A stretch of 64,000 nt of DNA from Macrolepiota albuminosa (Eukaryota; Basidiomycota; Agaricomycetes; Agaricales; Agaricaceae). The stretch's first letter is position 1; each line of letters begins with the position of its first letter. Shown here in pieces: positions 1 to 10,734 of this stretch. Location: positions 372,001 to 436,000 of the forward strand of contig JAMWFC010000082.1 of NCBI GenBank assembly GCA_027475525.1, read 5' to 3'. A program made the position numbers and the translations under genes. The notes beneath the pieces are model-generated. The model worked only from the letters and a program-made list of their open reading frames with translations. It ran no database searches and was not told the origin of the DNA.

Positions 1-985
1 TTCGACCGAGTCGGTGGAGATAATAGGGTACAAGCGTGCGCGGAGGTCCCCAAGCTTGGACATGTCAGATATCCGTGAAATCCCCCCGATACCTGCCCAA
101 TCGTCTATTGATGAGGAAATGCGCCAGCAGTTGCAAGAGGCCATGGCAAATGGGTACCGGGTAACATTACAGCTGCACCACATGCGAGAGGATCTTCAGC
201 GGGAACGACGCGCTCAGGAGGCCATGCGGGAAGAGAGGAATGCGGCTATTCGTGACAGGGACAGAGCATTTGGAGACAGGGATGCCGCTTTAGTGGCACG
301 CGTGGCTATCGAAGACGAGTTGGCTGGGTTGCGAGCGCGAGTAGAGAATATCGAGAATCGAGGGTCGGACAATGCGGCACCCGGGGCGTCGGAGATAGAG
401 GAGGTACAACAGGCGATACAGCGAGTGGAGGCGGCACAGCCACGGATTTTAAGGAGGAGGAACTGGCTGTTGAACGCGTTGGCATCGTCCCATGAAGATG
501 TTATGCGTAAGTGACCCTATGTCCCATACCATATACCTGATACATCTTCACGCCCAGGAATGGTGCACGAGTACCGACTGTTATTGGACGGTAGTTCCTC
601 GGCGTTCGCCCTCATCCAGCAAGGGCTGCCCCAGCAGATCCCACCAGAGATTACGCAAGGAATCGATCAGTTGGGAGGTCTGTTAGCAGCGCACCAATGC
701 AGGAATGCAGTGACACCGGGAACTTGGATGGAAGTGGCAGCGGACGCTGGCCAGCCCATGCCAACACAGAATGAAATAGTTGCGATGTTGGTATCGACTT
801 TAGAAGAAGAAATGACAACAGCGGAGGTGGGTGAAGCCGCAGTGATGGCAGCAATGACGGGAAGAGGGGCAGTGGCAACAGCGGAGATGGTTGAAGCGGC
901 AATGGTCGAAGTGGAAGCAGCAGCGACGACAACCGTGGGAGAGACGGAGGAGGAAGATGAGGTTGGGAGGAGGCCCCTGTCGTAA
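1..985 (+). CDS. Coiled-coil protein of unknown function, 5' end outside window, two exons
   Basis: The reading frame is open from the window edge, so the true start probably lies upstream; the first in-frame ATG is at 62 (MSDIREIPPIP). Exon 1 ends at 506. A 51-bp intron (507-557) has GTAAGT at its 5' end and CCCAG at its 3' end. Splicing joins C to GA, giving an Arg codon, and the frame continues to a TAA at 983-985. Roughly residues 30-110 of the visible protein are rich in Arg, Glu, Ala and Gln with heptad-like spacing, as in a coiled coil. The C-terminal 70 residues are Ala/Glu/Thr rich and contain two diverged copies of a short repeat (TAEVGEAAV, TAEMVEAAM). I recognise no catalytic domain. 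It could be a host gene or the 5' part of a mobile-element ORF. The splice model is well supported by frame continuity; the function is unknown. Confidence 0.5.
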
Positions 986-999
986 TTTCTTGCTCGCAA

Positions 1000-1115
1000 C
1001 CCTAAATATTGTACATTGTATATGTCGTACTGTATATGGTATATGGTTGAACGTTGTATATAGTGTACTACAGATGTAGATAGTGTACTATATATGTAGA
1101 TAGTGTACTACATTG
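1000..1115. repeat. TA-rich short tandem repeat downstream of the coiled-coil gene
   Basis: Imperfect repeats of TAGTGTACTA and ATGTAGATAGTGTACTA follow the stop codon of the first gene. They look like a decayed microsatellite in the 3' flanking region. No polyadenylation signal can be named with confidence. Confidence 0.5.
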
Positions 1116-1284
1116 GACTAACGGGCTATACATCAGGACGGTGTGACACCGACAATGTTTCATTGCGGACGTTGTAAGTGATCGGATGACTTGGACATGC
1201 TAATAATCAATTGTATTTAACAAGCCTACGGTATCACAATCAGAAAATTGAAGTATTAAACAGTGTAGGGGAATAACAAATCAT

Positions 1285-1438
1285 GATACTATGATACCGA
1301 TTAAGGTGTTTTGGTAATCCTTTTACCTACTGGCAATAAAGCTCAGTTAGCTGAACGTTGAGATACTATGATACCGATTAAGGTGTTTTGGTAATCCTTT
1401 TACCTACTGGCAATAAAGCTCAGTTAGCTGAACGTTGA
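1285..1438. repeat. Exact 77-bp direct duplication (probable assembly join)
   Basis: Positions 1285-1361 and 1362-1438 are identical, and the flanking bases differ (T/A on the left, G/C on the right). The exact length of 77 recurs at many sites in the window, which points to an unmerged contig overlap. Confidence 0.9.
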
Positions 1439-1486
1439 CAATCCAGGTTGGCATAAAGACATCATATACGAAAATATGAACGGCTG

Positions 1487-1640
1487 ACTAGTAGTAAGCA
1501 CTAATGGCACCCAATTGTGTTTTCTTACCTAGGGAGGAGGACGTCGAAGTGAAAGTTCCCTACACTAGTAGTAAGCACTAATGGCACCCAATTGTGTTTT
1601 CTTACCTAGGGAGGAGGACGTCGAAGTGAAAGTTCCCTAC
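1487..1640. repeat. Exact 77-bp direct duplication (probable assembly join)
   Basis: Positions 1487-1563 and 1564-1640 are identical, with different flanking bases. It lies only 48 bp after the previous 77-bp duplication, so the contig between them would be very short. Confidence 0.9.
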
Positions 1641-1740
1641 GGAACCCAGTCTCACTTGCACCTCCTCTCCTAGGCTAGCTCACGTGATTGTCGCGATTCA
1701 TCAGGCCCTTACATTGGTCTTCTGAAAACTGGTGGTTTAA

Positions 1741-1835
1741 CGTCAATAAAAAAAAAATAAAATAAAATAAAATAAAAAATATATAAAAATAAAAAATAAT
1801 AATAATAATAATAATAAAATTAAAAAAAAAAAAAA
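1741..1835. repeat. A-rich low-complexity tract with (AAT)n
   Basis: Runs of A broken by single T residues lead into about seven AAT triplets and a further A run. It is simple sequence and could be an old poly(A) tail of a non-LTR insertion, but I see no coding relic beside it. Confidence 0.8.
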
Positions 1836-3032
1836 TGTGAAAAGGTAAACTGTTATGCCATTTCCAATGTATCAATTTCCGATAGAAAAAAGTCTTCAGA
1901 CAGAGGAAATTTGCCGGTTTCTATTGTAAAACCTAGCTATAAAACAGGCAACAGTTTTCTTTGCCCTTTTTTTGATAAGAAACAAATTATGGCCTCAGTA
2001 GTGAAGTATTAATGTAATTATTAGCTGCACCGATACAAATGATTAATAAAGGGTCTTCTACTATTATTACGAAACCGTTCCACTAAAGACGTTTAATCTA
2101 TAAGAGCTTTACTGACAATAGAGCAAAGACGACGTACCATTCAATGTTCCTCATGAGAATTGCGCCTAAGGCTCCAATGACGGTGGACACCGAACACCGC
2201 ATAAACCCAGCAGCGTGTGTTTAGTCTTGACGTCCAGCTACGGGTATAGAATGTATATATAGATATTCTACTAACTACAATAAAAATAACTAGAAACAGA
2301 ACGTTTAGTATGAGTGTTTCGATATGCATAAAGCGAACATACCTCTAGTCGAGCATGAAAATATTGGCCTTTATGCCCAGATCTACTTGATGAGGTATCG
2401 TTACGTTGCCGCACTGCGCATAACATTAAGCAAGTTTGATCGTCAAGAACACTTCACATACCAAATCCTTTCCACATGAAGTGAAATCAGGCTCGTTAGG
2501 CTCGCGGCGTACTATATGTTTGGCGACGATGAGCTTTGCGTTCCACTCGACCTCTTTCGAAGCATCTGAGTAAGTCCAAACTTCATCAAGCTGTTGATTT
2601 TCGTGAGTATGGAATGCGGCAACAAGAATTCCTCGTCCATCGAAAGCTTTCGTTGTGAGATGGGTCCGTTTGTCACGATGCGTATAGCTCCTGACTCAAG
2701 GTCAATTAACGAGCGAACCAAGAAGTCAAAACATACAGAAAAACGAGATGAGCGGGTCTAATGTGATACAGCACATCTGAATACCTCTCCGTCACCTGGA
2801 GAATCCCCTGACAAGACATGGCGCGCATCTTGATACCAGAGGGGCAATGGGAGGATGTGTGAGGGCGCCACAATAGGATATCGCGGTAGTGCTCCATGTG
2901 GTAGTAAATTGAGGATGAAAGAACGTGTTGGGTGTCTTTGACCGTATGTCTTGCTAGTGCAAACAACAAAACCCCAGTCCGTAACAGCATTTGAAAATGC
3001 TGAAGTCCGTAACATCATTATACAAGCATCCC
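1836..3032. other. Intergenic, no gene recognised
   Basis: Only short open frames occur here. The minus strand between about 2512 and 3018 holds two overlapping frames of 86 and 94 codons with no recognisable motif. The minus strand at 2141-2329 could encode a short hydrophobic N-terminus. None has supporting splice structure or a family resemblance that I can defend. Confidence 0.5.
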
Positions 3033-3186
3033 GGGAGCACTATAGATTATGGCTCGTCGACGCACAACGGCCGCTTAAACAGCGAATGTCTCGCTGGTAA
3101 GGATCGTAGGGGAGCACTATAGATTATGGCTTGTCGACGCACAACGGCCGCTTAAACAGCGAATGTCTCGCTGGTAAGGATCGTAG
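3033..3186. repeat. 77-bp direct duplication with one C/T difference
   Basis: Positions 3033-3109 and 3110-3186 match except for one transition (CTCGTCG versus CTTGTCG). The period is again exactly 77. The mismatch may reflect two alleles or copies feeding the two contig ends. Confidence 0.85.
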
Positions 3187-3300
3187 CGTGCCGAGTCGTC
3201 TCTGCCATCATACTTAGAGGGAGGAGCACCACCAAGGGGCACACAAGGGAGTGGATAAAGACATAAAGGAAAAAATAGTGGGACGACGTAGAGAAGCTCG

Positions 3301-3456
3301 GATTGGAGAAGACATCAAATCGAGTAGTACGCGCCTTGGTTTTGGGAAACGAAGCATATAAATACCTCTGCTTAGGCGATTGGAGAAGACATCAAATCGA
3401 GTAGTACGCGCCTTGGTTTTGGGAAACGAAGCATATAAATACCTCTGCTTAGGCGA
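3301..3456. repeat. 77-bp-period direct duplication (probable assembly join)
   Basis: Positions 3301-3377 are repeated at 3378-3454, and the match extends two bases further by chance. It contains part of a low-confidence minus-strand frame (3214-3519), which is therefore artificially lengthened. Confidence 0.88.
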
Positions 3457-4247
3457 GGAAATACTTAGAATCATGATGTCAATGATACGGTGGCGGCGAC
3501 CTGTATTCGTCATGAACACATCAATAAGGGATATAGAAACAGCGACGGTGAACGACCATGAGAAAACGCATACGATTCGGAGTAGAGTCTGAAGTAAGTA
3601 GGGAGGGAATCCGAATAACTGTCGGAAGAGTCTGAATAAGAATATTTAACTTTGAGCATAGCCCGTTGTTGCTCCATGTTAAGCCGCGGCACATTAATAA
3701 TCGGTCGTAATGACGGCTTGTCGCATGGCAGACTGTCGAAATCAGTAAGTGCCATGATCTAGTAAATCAATGATTTGTTGTCATATATCTATTGCGCTGG
3801 ATAACAGACCTCTCAAGTGACAATAGGTGTTCATTAGATAGTGGCGATATGCCGAATCTTTCGGGGGGTATATCAGCACTGGTATTCAGGGATCGCTCTC
3901 CACAGAAGGCAGCCAAGGAAATAAGTCATAATGCATGTGTCTGCTCCGATATATGGTTTTTGCGTGGCGGCTATTATCTGCGATCTAATATCGTGTCCTG
4001 TCGTGCCTGTACCAGGCAGGACATAGAAAGACTCACAATTAGTCATCAAAATAGGCCTATTTTTCAGAGACCGCTTGATCTATGGGTTGACTGGACATCC
4101 AATACATCTGGCAAGGAAAGAACGTCAGCCAAATAAAATTGGAACATTACGGACCGAGTGGGTGTAGAGAATGTGTTAAAACAGACCCAACCGTGGCTAC
4201 ATCCTGGCGTATGTAGATATCAAATATTAACATAGTAAAGCTACGGA
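3457..4247. other. Intergenic, no gene recognised
   Basis: The minus strand has an 81-codon frame (3510-3755, beginning MALTDFDSLP) and the plus strand a 114-codon frame (3792-4136). Neither resembles a family I know, and neither has a convincing splice partner. They are left uncalled. Confidence 0.45.
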
Positions 4248-4890
4248 ACAAATGACGTTAAAAAGGGAAGACACTATTCCCACACATATATGTAACCGTA
4301 CTAGTATCACATGACGTTAAAAAGTGAATATATTATTCCCACGCATCTCTGTAACCGTACAGACTTATGGTAGTATCACATGACGTTAAAAAATGAAGAC
4401 ATTACTCCCACGCGTACATGGTCTACTGCTGACTAAGTAACCGTACAGACGAACGGTAGTATCACATGACGTTAAAAATCGAAGACATTATTCCCACGCA
4501 TTTCTGTAACCGTACAGACGTACGGTAGTATCACATGACGTTAAAAAATGAAGACATTACTCCCACGCGTACATAGTCTACTGCTGACTAAGTAACCGTA
4601 CAGACGAACGGTAGTATCACATGACGTTAAAAATCGAAGACATTATTCCCATGCATCTCTGTAACCGTACATACATACGTATAGTATCACATGACGTTAA
4701 AAAGTGAAGACATTACTCCTATGCGTACATAGTCTACTACTGCTGACTAAGTAACCGTACAGACGAATGGTAGTATCACATGATGTTAAAAATTGAAGAC
4801 ATTATTCCCATGCTTACCGGAAGGAAGTAATGGCAACGAGAACAAACACAGTCACATGACGGCAAAAATTGAAGACATTTTTCCCACACA
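4248..4890. repeat. Minisatellite, about nine units of 60-90 bp
   Basis: The core ATGACGTTAAAAA followed by GAAGACATTATTCCCACGC and then GTAACCGTACAGACG recurs near 4251, 4311, 4381, 4467, 4537, 4619, 4692, 4780 and 4856. Short units alternate with longer ones that carry an extra GTCTACTGCTGACTAAGTAA segment, so two unit types are interleaved. The last units are more diverged. I see no coding capacity. Confidence 0.85.
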
Positions 4891-4933
4891 TAGTCCGCTG
4901 CACAGAAAAACCTCGATCTATTCTAGATCTCGG

Positions 4934-5538
4934 AACCCTTTAACGGCGTAGTCAAGTCACTCTCAACCAAAAGACAAGCAAAGACAAGGGGGTCTTATAG
5001 TCTAAGGATTGAAGAATTGTTGTATTCCTATGTCTGACGAGCGTCTGGGATTCAATTGCCGTGTTCTCTCTATGGTAACCCTTTAACGGCGTTAGTCACC
5101 CACAACGCATAGACAAGTGGGTCTTGTAGTCTAAGAATTGAATCGTTGTATTTCTACGTCTGACGAGGTCTGATATTGTAATTTAATTTCTTTGTTCTAA
5201 AGCATCATGCATGATTCTGGAACCATATCCTATTCAGAGCTAGTGTTAGTTGTGGCGATCAACTCTCAGCACTAACGCCGCCAGATTTGGAAGGTCTGAA
5301 ATGAAAGAGAGCAGTTCTGGAGAGGCTTCGAATTTTAACTTCAACGAGATCATAACTACGATGTGCATGAGTTCAGAGTTAGAAAGACGATCTGATACTC
5401 GCATTTTCATGAAGACTTGTGATTTCTTGGCGGAATTTGGAAACTTTCAAGTGCGGAGCCTTAATTTTCTGTTCCTACCCCCACTCGACCTTTCATCAAT
5501 ACCATTCTCTCTCAGTTCATTCCATGGTGTTTCGGACA
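4934..5538 (+). repeat. Left arm of a large inverted repeat flanking the kinase gene
   Basis: This segment matches the reverse complement of 7599-10101 closely, once the 1.8-kb insertion in the right arm is removed. Within the arm, a roughly 140-bp subunit beginning AACCCTTTAACGGCG occurs twice (about 4934 and 5077). An open frame within the arm (about 5250-5594) is mirrored in the right arm, but I cannot tell whether it is coding. The arm ends about 85 bp upstream of the probable kinase start. Confidence 0.8.
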
Positions 5539-5623
5539 ATCTCGGTATGTACCCTGAGACTCCTCCGCTCACATTTCCACTCATCTCGTCGTAACACCAT
5601 AGTGTATGAAACAAGCTGCACGT

Positions 5624-6785
5624 ATGTTATCGACCACTTCGCAGAACATTTGGTTTAAGTAAGCATTTTTTTTTTCACTTTCTCACCCGTAGGCTTTGTA
5701 TTGATTTGATAAGGCTTCCTACTGATGTCTATCAGCCTGGTCATCGCCTTTCTCTCATTCTTGCCGGTAGCAAATTAGCAGAAGTGAAAATTGTCAAGGC
5801 GTTTACCCCATTCACTAACTCTGTTGCTCTCCTGGTTGATGCAGAGAGTAGTGGGCGCGGTATAGGACTTCCCGACCAATTTGTTCTCAAACTGGCAGAC
5901 CGTCGAGTCAATCAAAGCTGGAATTTTCAAAGAGAAAAGGAGTATCAATCAAATATCAGTGATCGTGGAGCAACCTTCGAACTCAGCGAGGAGGAGGAGG
6001 AGGAGCACTTGCCATGGATGCAGATATTTGAGTCATGGAAAGGATATCATGCCTCGCATATCAAGGAACGCGAAGCATATGGCCGTTTAAAGGAGGCCCA
6101 AGCTTCTGGGTTAATTCCACTATTTTTCGGCACGACAAAAATCGACATGATGACGACAGCTACTCACCCATCTCTAACTCACATTGATGGCCTTCTGTTT
6201 GAGTATATCCCTGGTCGATCAATGGCAAAATATAGACCCGGCATCAATATCTCGCTCGAGGAGGCCGAGATTATCTCCCAGCGAGTCCTGGAGCTCGGGC
6301 GGCGGCTTCGCCGCTTTGGTATTCTACACTGCGATGTCCATGTCGGTAATATCATCCTTCGAGAACAGAATCACTTCCCTGTCTTGATCGATTGGGGCTG
6401 CGCTATATTCAGGGCTGCTGACCTCCCTTTGCAAGAACGATGGAAGGATTCAAGTGTTCGGATGGATTTTGAAATAGACATACGCCATCTCCTTCGTACT
6501 GGCACTTATTATGAGGGACCAAACGATGATCCTGTACATCCCACTATCACAGCGGGCGGAATATGGCATCGATTCAGAACTCCGCTGAGTGATGAGGAAT
6601 TAGTTGAATTGGGGGAAGATCTGGGTTATGGAGCTGCAAATAGTTTTGTTACATCTCTATCTGCCGAAGAAAAGGCTCTCTTCTATGATGAAGACACAAG
6701 CGTGGACATCAATCATGGTTTGCGTTTCAAGGTGAAGAAGGGCTTCAAGACTAGAAAACGGGAAGATCCCTGTCCGGCGGAGTAG
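5624..6785 (+). CDS. Fungal protein kinase-like (phosphotransferase-fold) protein
   Basis: The main exon (5693-6785) encodes about 364 residues. Kinase-fold hallmarks are visible: the catalytic-loop motif HCDVHVGNI (HxDxxxxN type, as in RIO/APH-like kinases) near residue 225 and LIDWG (the metal-binding Asp of a DFG-like motif) about 20 residues later. An acidic run (SEEEEEEH) lies near residue 100, and the C-terminus is basic. The frame has no ATG at the 5' end of the main exon. The best model adds a small exon from ATG 5624 to 5658, spliced over a very short 34-bp GTAAGC...CGTAG intron, which gives 375 residues. That intron is unusually short, so the first exon is tentative. Substrate is unknown; such genes are commonly expanded in Agaricomycetes. 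It sits alone in the loop of an inverted repeat. Confidence 0.7.
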
Positions 6786-7598
6786 GAGGTAATAGACCTC
6801 TTAAACGGTTCGATAAATCTAGTTTGACATATATCATCAGATGAACCCTGTCCAAGTACCTATATCTATATCCTTAGAACCCTTGGATTCTTATGAGCCT
6901 AATACCACTCAATGAATATCTTTGATTTCCACAACATACATGCCTGTTTTGAAGCGTCGTAATTGCGTCTACTGAATGCATGGCTAACCATGGCAGGGAA
7001 TGAGAAATGAGTGGGGACGAGTCATCACAAGGGACTGGTATTTAAATTTTCTAGATGGGAAATAAAACGTATCTATTCATTTGTGTTGAACTCATTAGTT
7101 CTCAGAATTTAGCTACTTGTACAGGGACACAAGTGCTCAAGTCATGTCGAATGTAAGTACATATACTCTGGAGCTGTTTAAATAAAGAACGAGGTTGAAC
7201 CATCAGACAATGCAGAGCACCCACTGCTGGTGCCAAATGTTAGAACTTGTTACCTAAATGACACTATATGAAACTTTCAAAGTACAATTCCTCAGTCTCG
7301 TACAAAAGTGTATGGTACCTATATTACACTTGTAAGTACAAATTCTAGGTACTATATAGGTAAAGAAAGGTAATCTAAATGTGTATATACAACATACCCT
7401 CATTCTCGTACAAATGATCAGGGTATGTACCCGAATAGTATTGCTGTTTTCATCTTTGATTGCTTCTTGGCACATGAAGGCTTTTCATCTGATGCACTTC
7501 TTGCACACTAGATGAATTGTAGCCTAGGTGGGAAACAGCCTACCATGCATGAGATGGTGATTCCATCAACTGGCCAGCCTCAGTCAGTAGTATTAGAC
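6786..7598. other. Intergenic 3' flank of the kinase gene
   Basis: AT-rich sequence up to the right arm of the inverted repeat. Short frames on the minus strand near 7254-7475 show no recognisable motif. Nothing further is seen. Confidence 0.6.
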
Positions 7599-7735
7599 TG
7601 TCCGAAACACCATGGAATGAACTGAGAGAGAATGGTATTGATGAAAGGTCGAGTGGGGGTAGGAACAGAAAATTAAGGCTCCGCACTTGAAAGTTTCCAA
7701 ATTCCGCCAAGAAATCACAAGTCTTCATGCAAATG

Positions 7736-9549
7736 CACCTGCATGGCCCACCTAGCCCCTCTAATTAGAGGCGTAGGAGGGGGGTCACCTACCCCTCTAA
7801 TTAGAGTCAATTTCGTTAGTTCACTATGATACAAATAATACCTGGTTAAAATGCGTGAAAACTCTGAGAAATTTTGGGGTGAATTCCGGGGGAAGCCGAC
7901 AGTTGCCATCAATGTTGACATATCATCTGTCAACGTTGTTTGGCGCTGTCATCGGCGCTGTCAATGTTGTCCCCGACCATCAGACAGCGCCGACAATTTT
8001 CTGCTCATCGTCGGTGACGATGATCTCAAATATATCATAAAAAATATGATAAAATCAGAAAAAATGGAGAAAAATCAGAAGAAATGAAATTGAATATTCT
8101 GCTATATTGAAAGTACTTCTAAGGCTTCTGAAACCTGCTTTTCTGCATCCTCTAAATCTTCTCTTTCATCACTATCATCGTCATTGTCTGGATTTGATGT
8201 CATTGGTGACCTATAAACTTTCATTGATGTTTCTGAACCCTGCAAGAGGTCTCCATCTTGAAACAGTGCAAGCATGACGCTTACTGCCAACACCGAGACA
8301 CCACGACACATGAGAATTAGGAGACATGAGAATACGCGAGATTATGCAAGATAAAGACGTGAGATTTACGAGATGCATTAGGTTACTCAAAAACGGGATA
8401 CGAGAGGCAGTGGAATGCAATGGGGACTCTCAATCGAATAGAAGTGACATAACTTTATTTGGCTAGAATACTTAAAGGACGGGCAGCTGGACAGAAGGTT
8501 TGAAGTTCCTTGAACCATGTACGCAAATATACCTTGTCCCATTCTGATTGCGCATGACTCTAAATGAAGAAGAGTGATACTCTCTTACAAACAGTGATCC
8601 ATGGCCAGTCTAGCAGCTAGTCTCAGCAAAGCCTGTTCTCGAATGTCTTGCCAGCAGTTTTGAAGAACATCAAAGTCAGTCAGAAAAGCATATTCAACTA
8701 CTTGATCCCAGGTGAGTGAGGGGCAGAGCAGAGACATTAAGGCAGCCACAGCATTGTAATGATTGAGATCACTTGTGATTGGGCCTTGAGCTTGAGCACT
8801 TGGCCTATGTGTTTGCGAAGTTTAATATCTTGTACAAGTAAAAACAGTCAAACAAGGAGGCTACTGACCAGCTTGTGACATTCATTTTTGTGAGTTAAAC
8901 CTCTAACTCATCCAAGCATTGTTGACATTGTTGCTGCCTAGCCATCACTGCTGCTGCCTTTTATTGCTCACAATCTGGCATCCACCGCTCTGTAATTTCT
9001 AGTTGTAACTCAAGTCCATGGACATTATTCAGTGCATTGTCAACTGCCTCTTGTGCATGTTGTACTTGAGTGTTTGGTCTATATTGATGTTTCCCATTTG
9101 GGAGCTTGGACATAGCAATGATCCCACCTGTGCCCAAGAGCATTGAATTTGTTGGCTCCAATTCTGATAATGACAATGGCTGATTGTGTGATTGGGTGTA
9201 GCCTCAGCCTGGGAATCGTTCTGATAGAAAGGACTGAGTATCTGATGTGATCTCCTATTTTTTCTGTATTTTTTGAGCTCATCGTCACCAACAATGAGCA
9301 GAAGATCGTCAGGAACAACATTGACAGCGCCTATGACAGCGCCAAACAATGTTGACAGATGATATGTCAACATCGATGGCAACCGTTGGCTTCTCCCAGA
9401 ATTCACCCCAAAATTTCTCAGAGTTTTCATGCATTTTAACCAGGTATTATTTGTATCATAGTGAACTAACAAAATTGACTCTAATTAGAGGGGTAGGTGA
9501 CCCCCCTCCTACGCCTCTAGTTAGAGGGGCTAGGTGGGCCATGCAGGTG
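7736..9549. mobile_element. Non-autonomous KDZ-type DNA transposon with ~320-bp terminal inverted repeats
   Basis: The element begins CACCTGCATGGCCCACC and ends with the reverse complement, GGGCCATGCAGGTG. The inverted match runs about 320 bp inward on each side (to about 8070 and from about 9240). It is flanked by an 8-bp target duplication, TGCAAATG at 7728-7735 and TGAAAATG at 9550-9557, with one difference. The empty site is seen in the left arm of the surrounding inverted repeat near 5409 (CATGAAAATG or its complement). The interior holds a decayed minus-strand transposase fragment. An 8-bp duplication fits what is known of Zisupton-like elements, but that is from memory. At 1.8 kb it is far too short for an autonomous KDZ element, so it is a deletion derivative. 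Confidence 0.8.
8590..9230 (-). pseudogene. C-terminal relic of a KDZ-family transposase
   Basis: On the minus strand the translation contains LELQLEITERWMPDCEQ, then AAAVMARQ and CLDELE, then SLTWDQVVEYAFLTDFDV and DIREQA...AARLAMD. This order matches the C-terminal helical region of fungal KDZ transposases as I remember it (a TWDxVVEYAFLxDFDxLR block followed by an AxxxAMDxxxKL block). The frame is broken by several stops and shifts (for example after DCEQ). The catalytic core and the zinc-binding N-terminus are missing. It is not expected to be functional. Family assignment is from motif memory and would need a profile search. Confidence 0.65.
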
Positions 9550-9604
9550 TGAAAATGCAAGTATCAGATCGTCTTTCTAATTCTGAACTCATGCACATTG
9601 TAGT

Positions 9605-9758
9605 CATGATCTCGTTGAAGTTAAAATTTGAAGCCTCTCCAGAACTGTTCTCTTTTATTTCAGACCTTCCAAATCTGGCGGCATGATCTCGTTGAAGTTA
9701 AAATTTGAAGCCTCTCCAGAACTGTTCTCTTTTATTTCAGACCTTCCAAATCTGGCGG
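9605..9758. repeat. Exact 77-bp direct duplication (probable assembly join)
   Basis: Positions 9605-9681 equal 9682-9758. The homologous left arm of the inverted repeat (about 5270-5350) has only a single copy, which supports an artefact. Confidence 0.92.
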
Positions 9759-10119
9759 CGTTAGTGCTGAGAGTTGATCGCCACAACTAACACTAGCTCT
9801 GAATAGGATATGGTTCCAGAATCATGCATGATGCTTTAGAACAAAGAAATTAAATTACAATATCAGACCTCGTCAGACGTAGAAATACAACGATTCAATT
9901 CTTAGACTATAAGACCCACTTGTCTATGCATTGTGGGTGACTAACGCCGTTAAAGGGTTACCATAGAGAGAACACGGCAATTGAATCCCAGACGCTCGTC
10001 AGACATAGGAATACAACAATTCTTCAATCCTTAGACTATAAGACCCCCTTGTCTATGTTTGTCTTTGGTTGCGAGTGACTTGACTACGTTGTTAAAGGGT
10101 TACCATAGAGAACACGGCA

Positions 10120-10483
10120 CTTGCACGTGGTCTGAACCTTGCCTGAGACTGTAGAAATTGCCATTGAATAGGACAGACAGACATATACCATTAAGCTGTC
10201 ACAGTCTGCACTAATCCAGAAGATTATAAACCAGTTCAGCCAATCCAACATGGCACCTCTCTCTCTTCCCATGGAATCCGGCCTCAAGCTTAGACACATT
10301 GACAGATCCTCACTTTCCTCTGACAAAATCAGCATGCTTCAGAAGATTCCTTGCAGATCTCTTGTTGGGTGCTTACTATATGTCACCATCTTCACCTACC
10401 CCAACATATTGTATGCTATCCAACAACTTGCCCAATTTGTCAACAACTACACAACCATCTACTGGTGGGCAGTGACAAGGCTG
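10120..10483 (+). pseudogene. Copia-B pol fragment, RT C-terminal part (5' piece of split relic)
   Basis: The open frame from 10250 reads through CRSLVGCLLYVT and IFTYPNILYAIQQLAQF, the conserved end of copia reverse transcriptase just before RNase H. It stops where copia A1 is inserted at 10484 and resumes in frame at 15972 (LVQYLEGT). Upstream sequence back to about 10120 is degenerate, so most of pol is missing. It has no intact 5' LTR in the window. Confidence 0.75.
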
Positions 10484-10734
10484 TGTCAAGGAATGTGATG
10501 CTTAGCTTCAGCTCTTCAGTCATGATGTCATCTTTATCTTACAATACACGTATGTTTTACATCATTTTATTATGATGCCTTTATTATAACATTATGACAT
10601 ATACTTACATTTTACAGCTATAAATACTATGTCACACTCCAGAGTCAAATCATCTCTCAATATTTGACTCCAGTCTATTATAGTTATTGTCTATTATATA
10701 CAAATACACATAATTCTACTATTATGCTGCAACA
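10484..10734 (+). repeat. 5' LTR of copia A1
   Basis: The 251-bp sequence starts TGTCAAGGAATG and ends GCTGCAACA. It matches the 251-bp 3' LTR at 15721-15971 with a modest number of substitutions, many of them C/T or A/G. The insertion is in copia B. A 5-bp duplication is imperfect: GGCTG before, GCTTG after, explained by loss of one T. Confidence 0.88.

Larger units (their letters stand above)
7599..10101 (-). repeat. Right arm of the inverted repeat, interrupted by a DNA transposon
   Basis: Positions 7599-7735 and 9550-10101 together are the reverse complement of 4934-5538. The break falls exactly at the 8-bp duplication flanking the element at 7736-9549. The arm also contains a 77-bp duplication at 9605-9758. 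Divergence between arms is low and mostly single-base. Confidence 0.8.

Noticed and set aside
651..999. Minus-strand open frames opposite exon 2 of the first gene
   Set aside because: They are low-complexity mirrors of the Ala/Glu-rich coding strand and have no independent start context or motif.
2512..3018. Possible minus-strand gene with two overlapping frames
   Set aside because: No recognisable domain and no consistent splice model joins the frames; the region next to it carries 77-bp duplications that distort frames.
3792..4136. 114-codon plus-strand frame
   Set aside because: Composition looks random, no motif is seen and there is no supporting neighbour.
5250..5594. Frame in the left arm of the inverted repeat, mirrored in the right arm
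   Set aside because: Its preservation is explained by high DNA identity between the arms; there is no evidence of coding selection or of a splice link to the kinase gene.
8102..8311. Acidic minus-strand frame inside the KDZ-related element
   Set aside because: It might be the transposase C-terminal tail, but frame breaks on both sides prevent a safe call.
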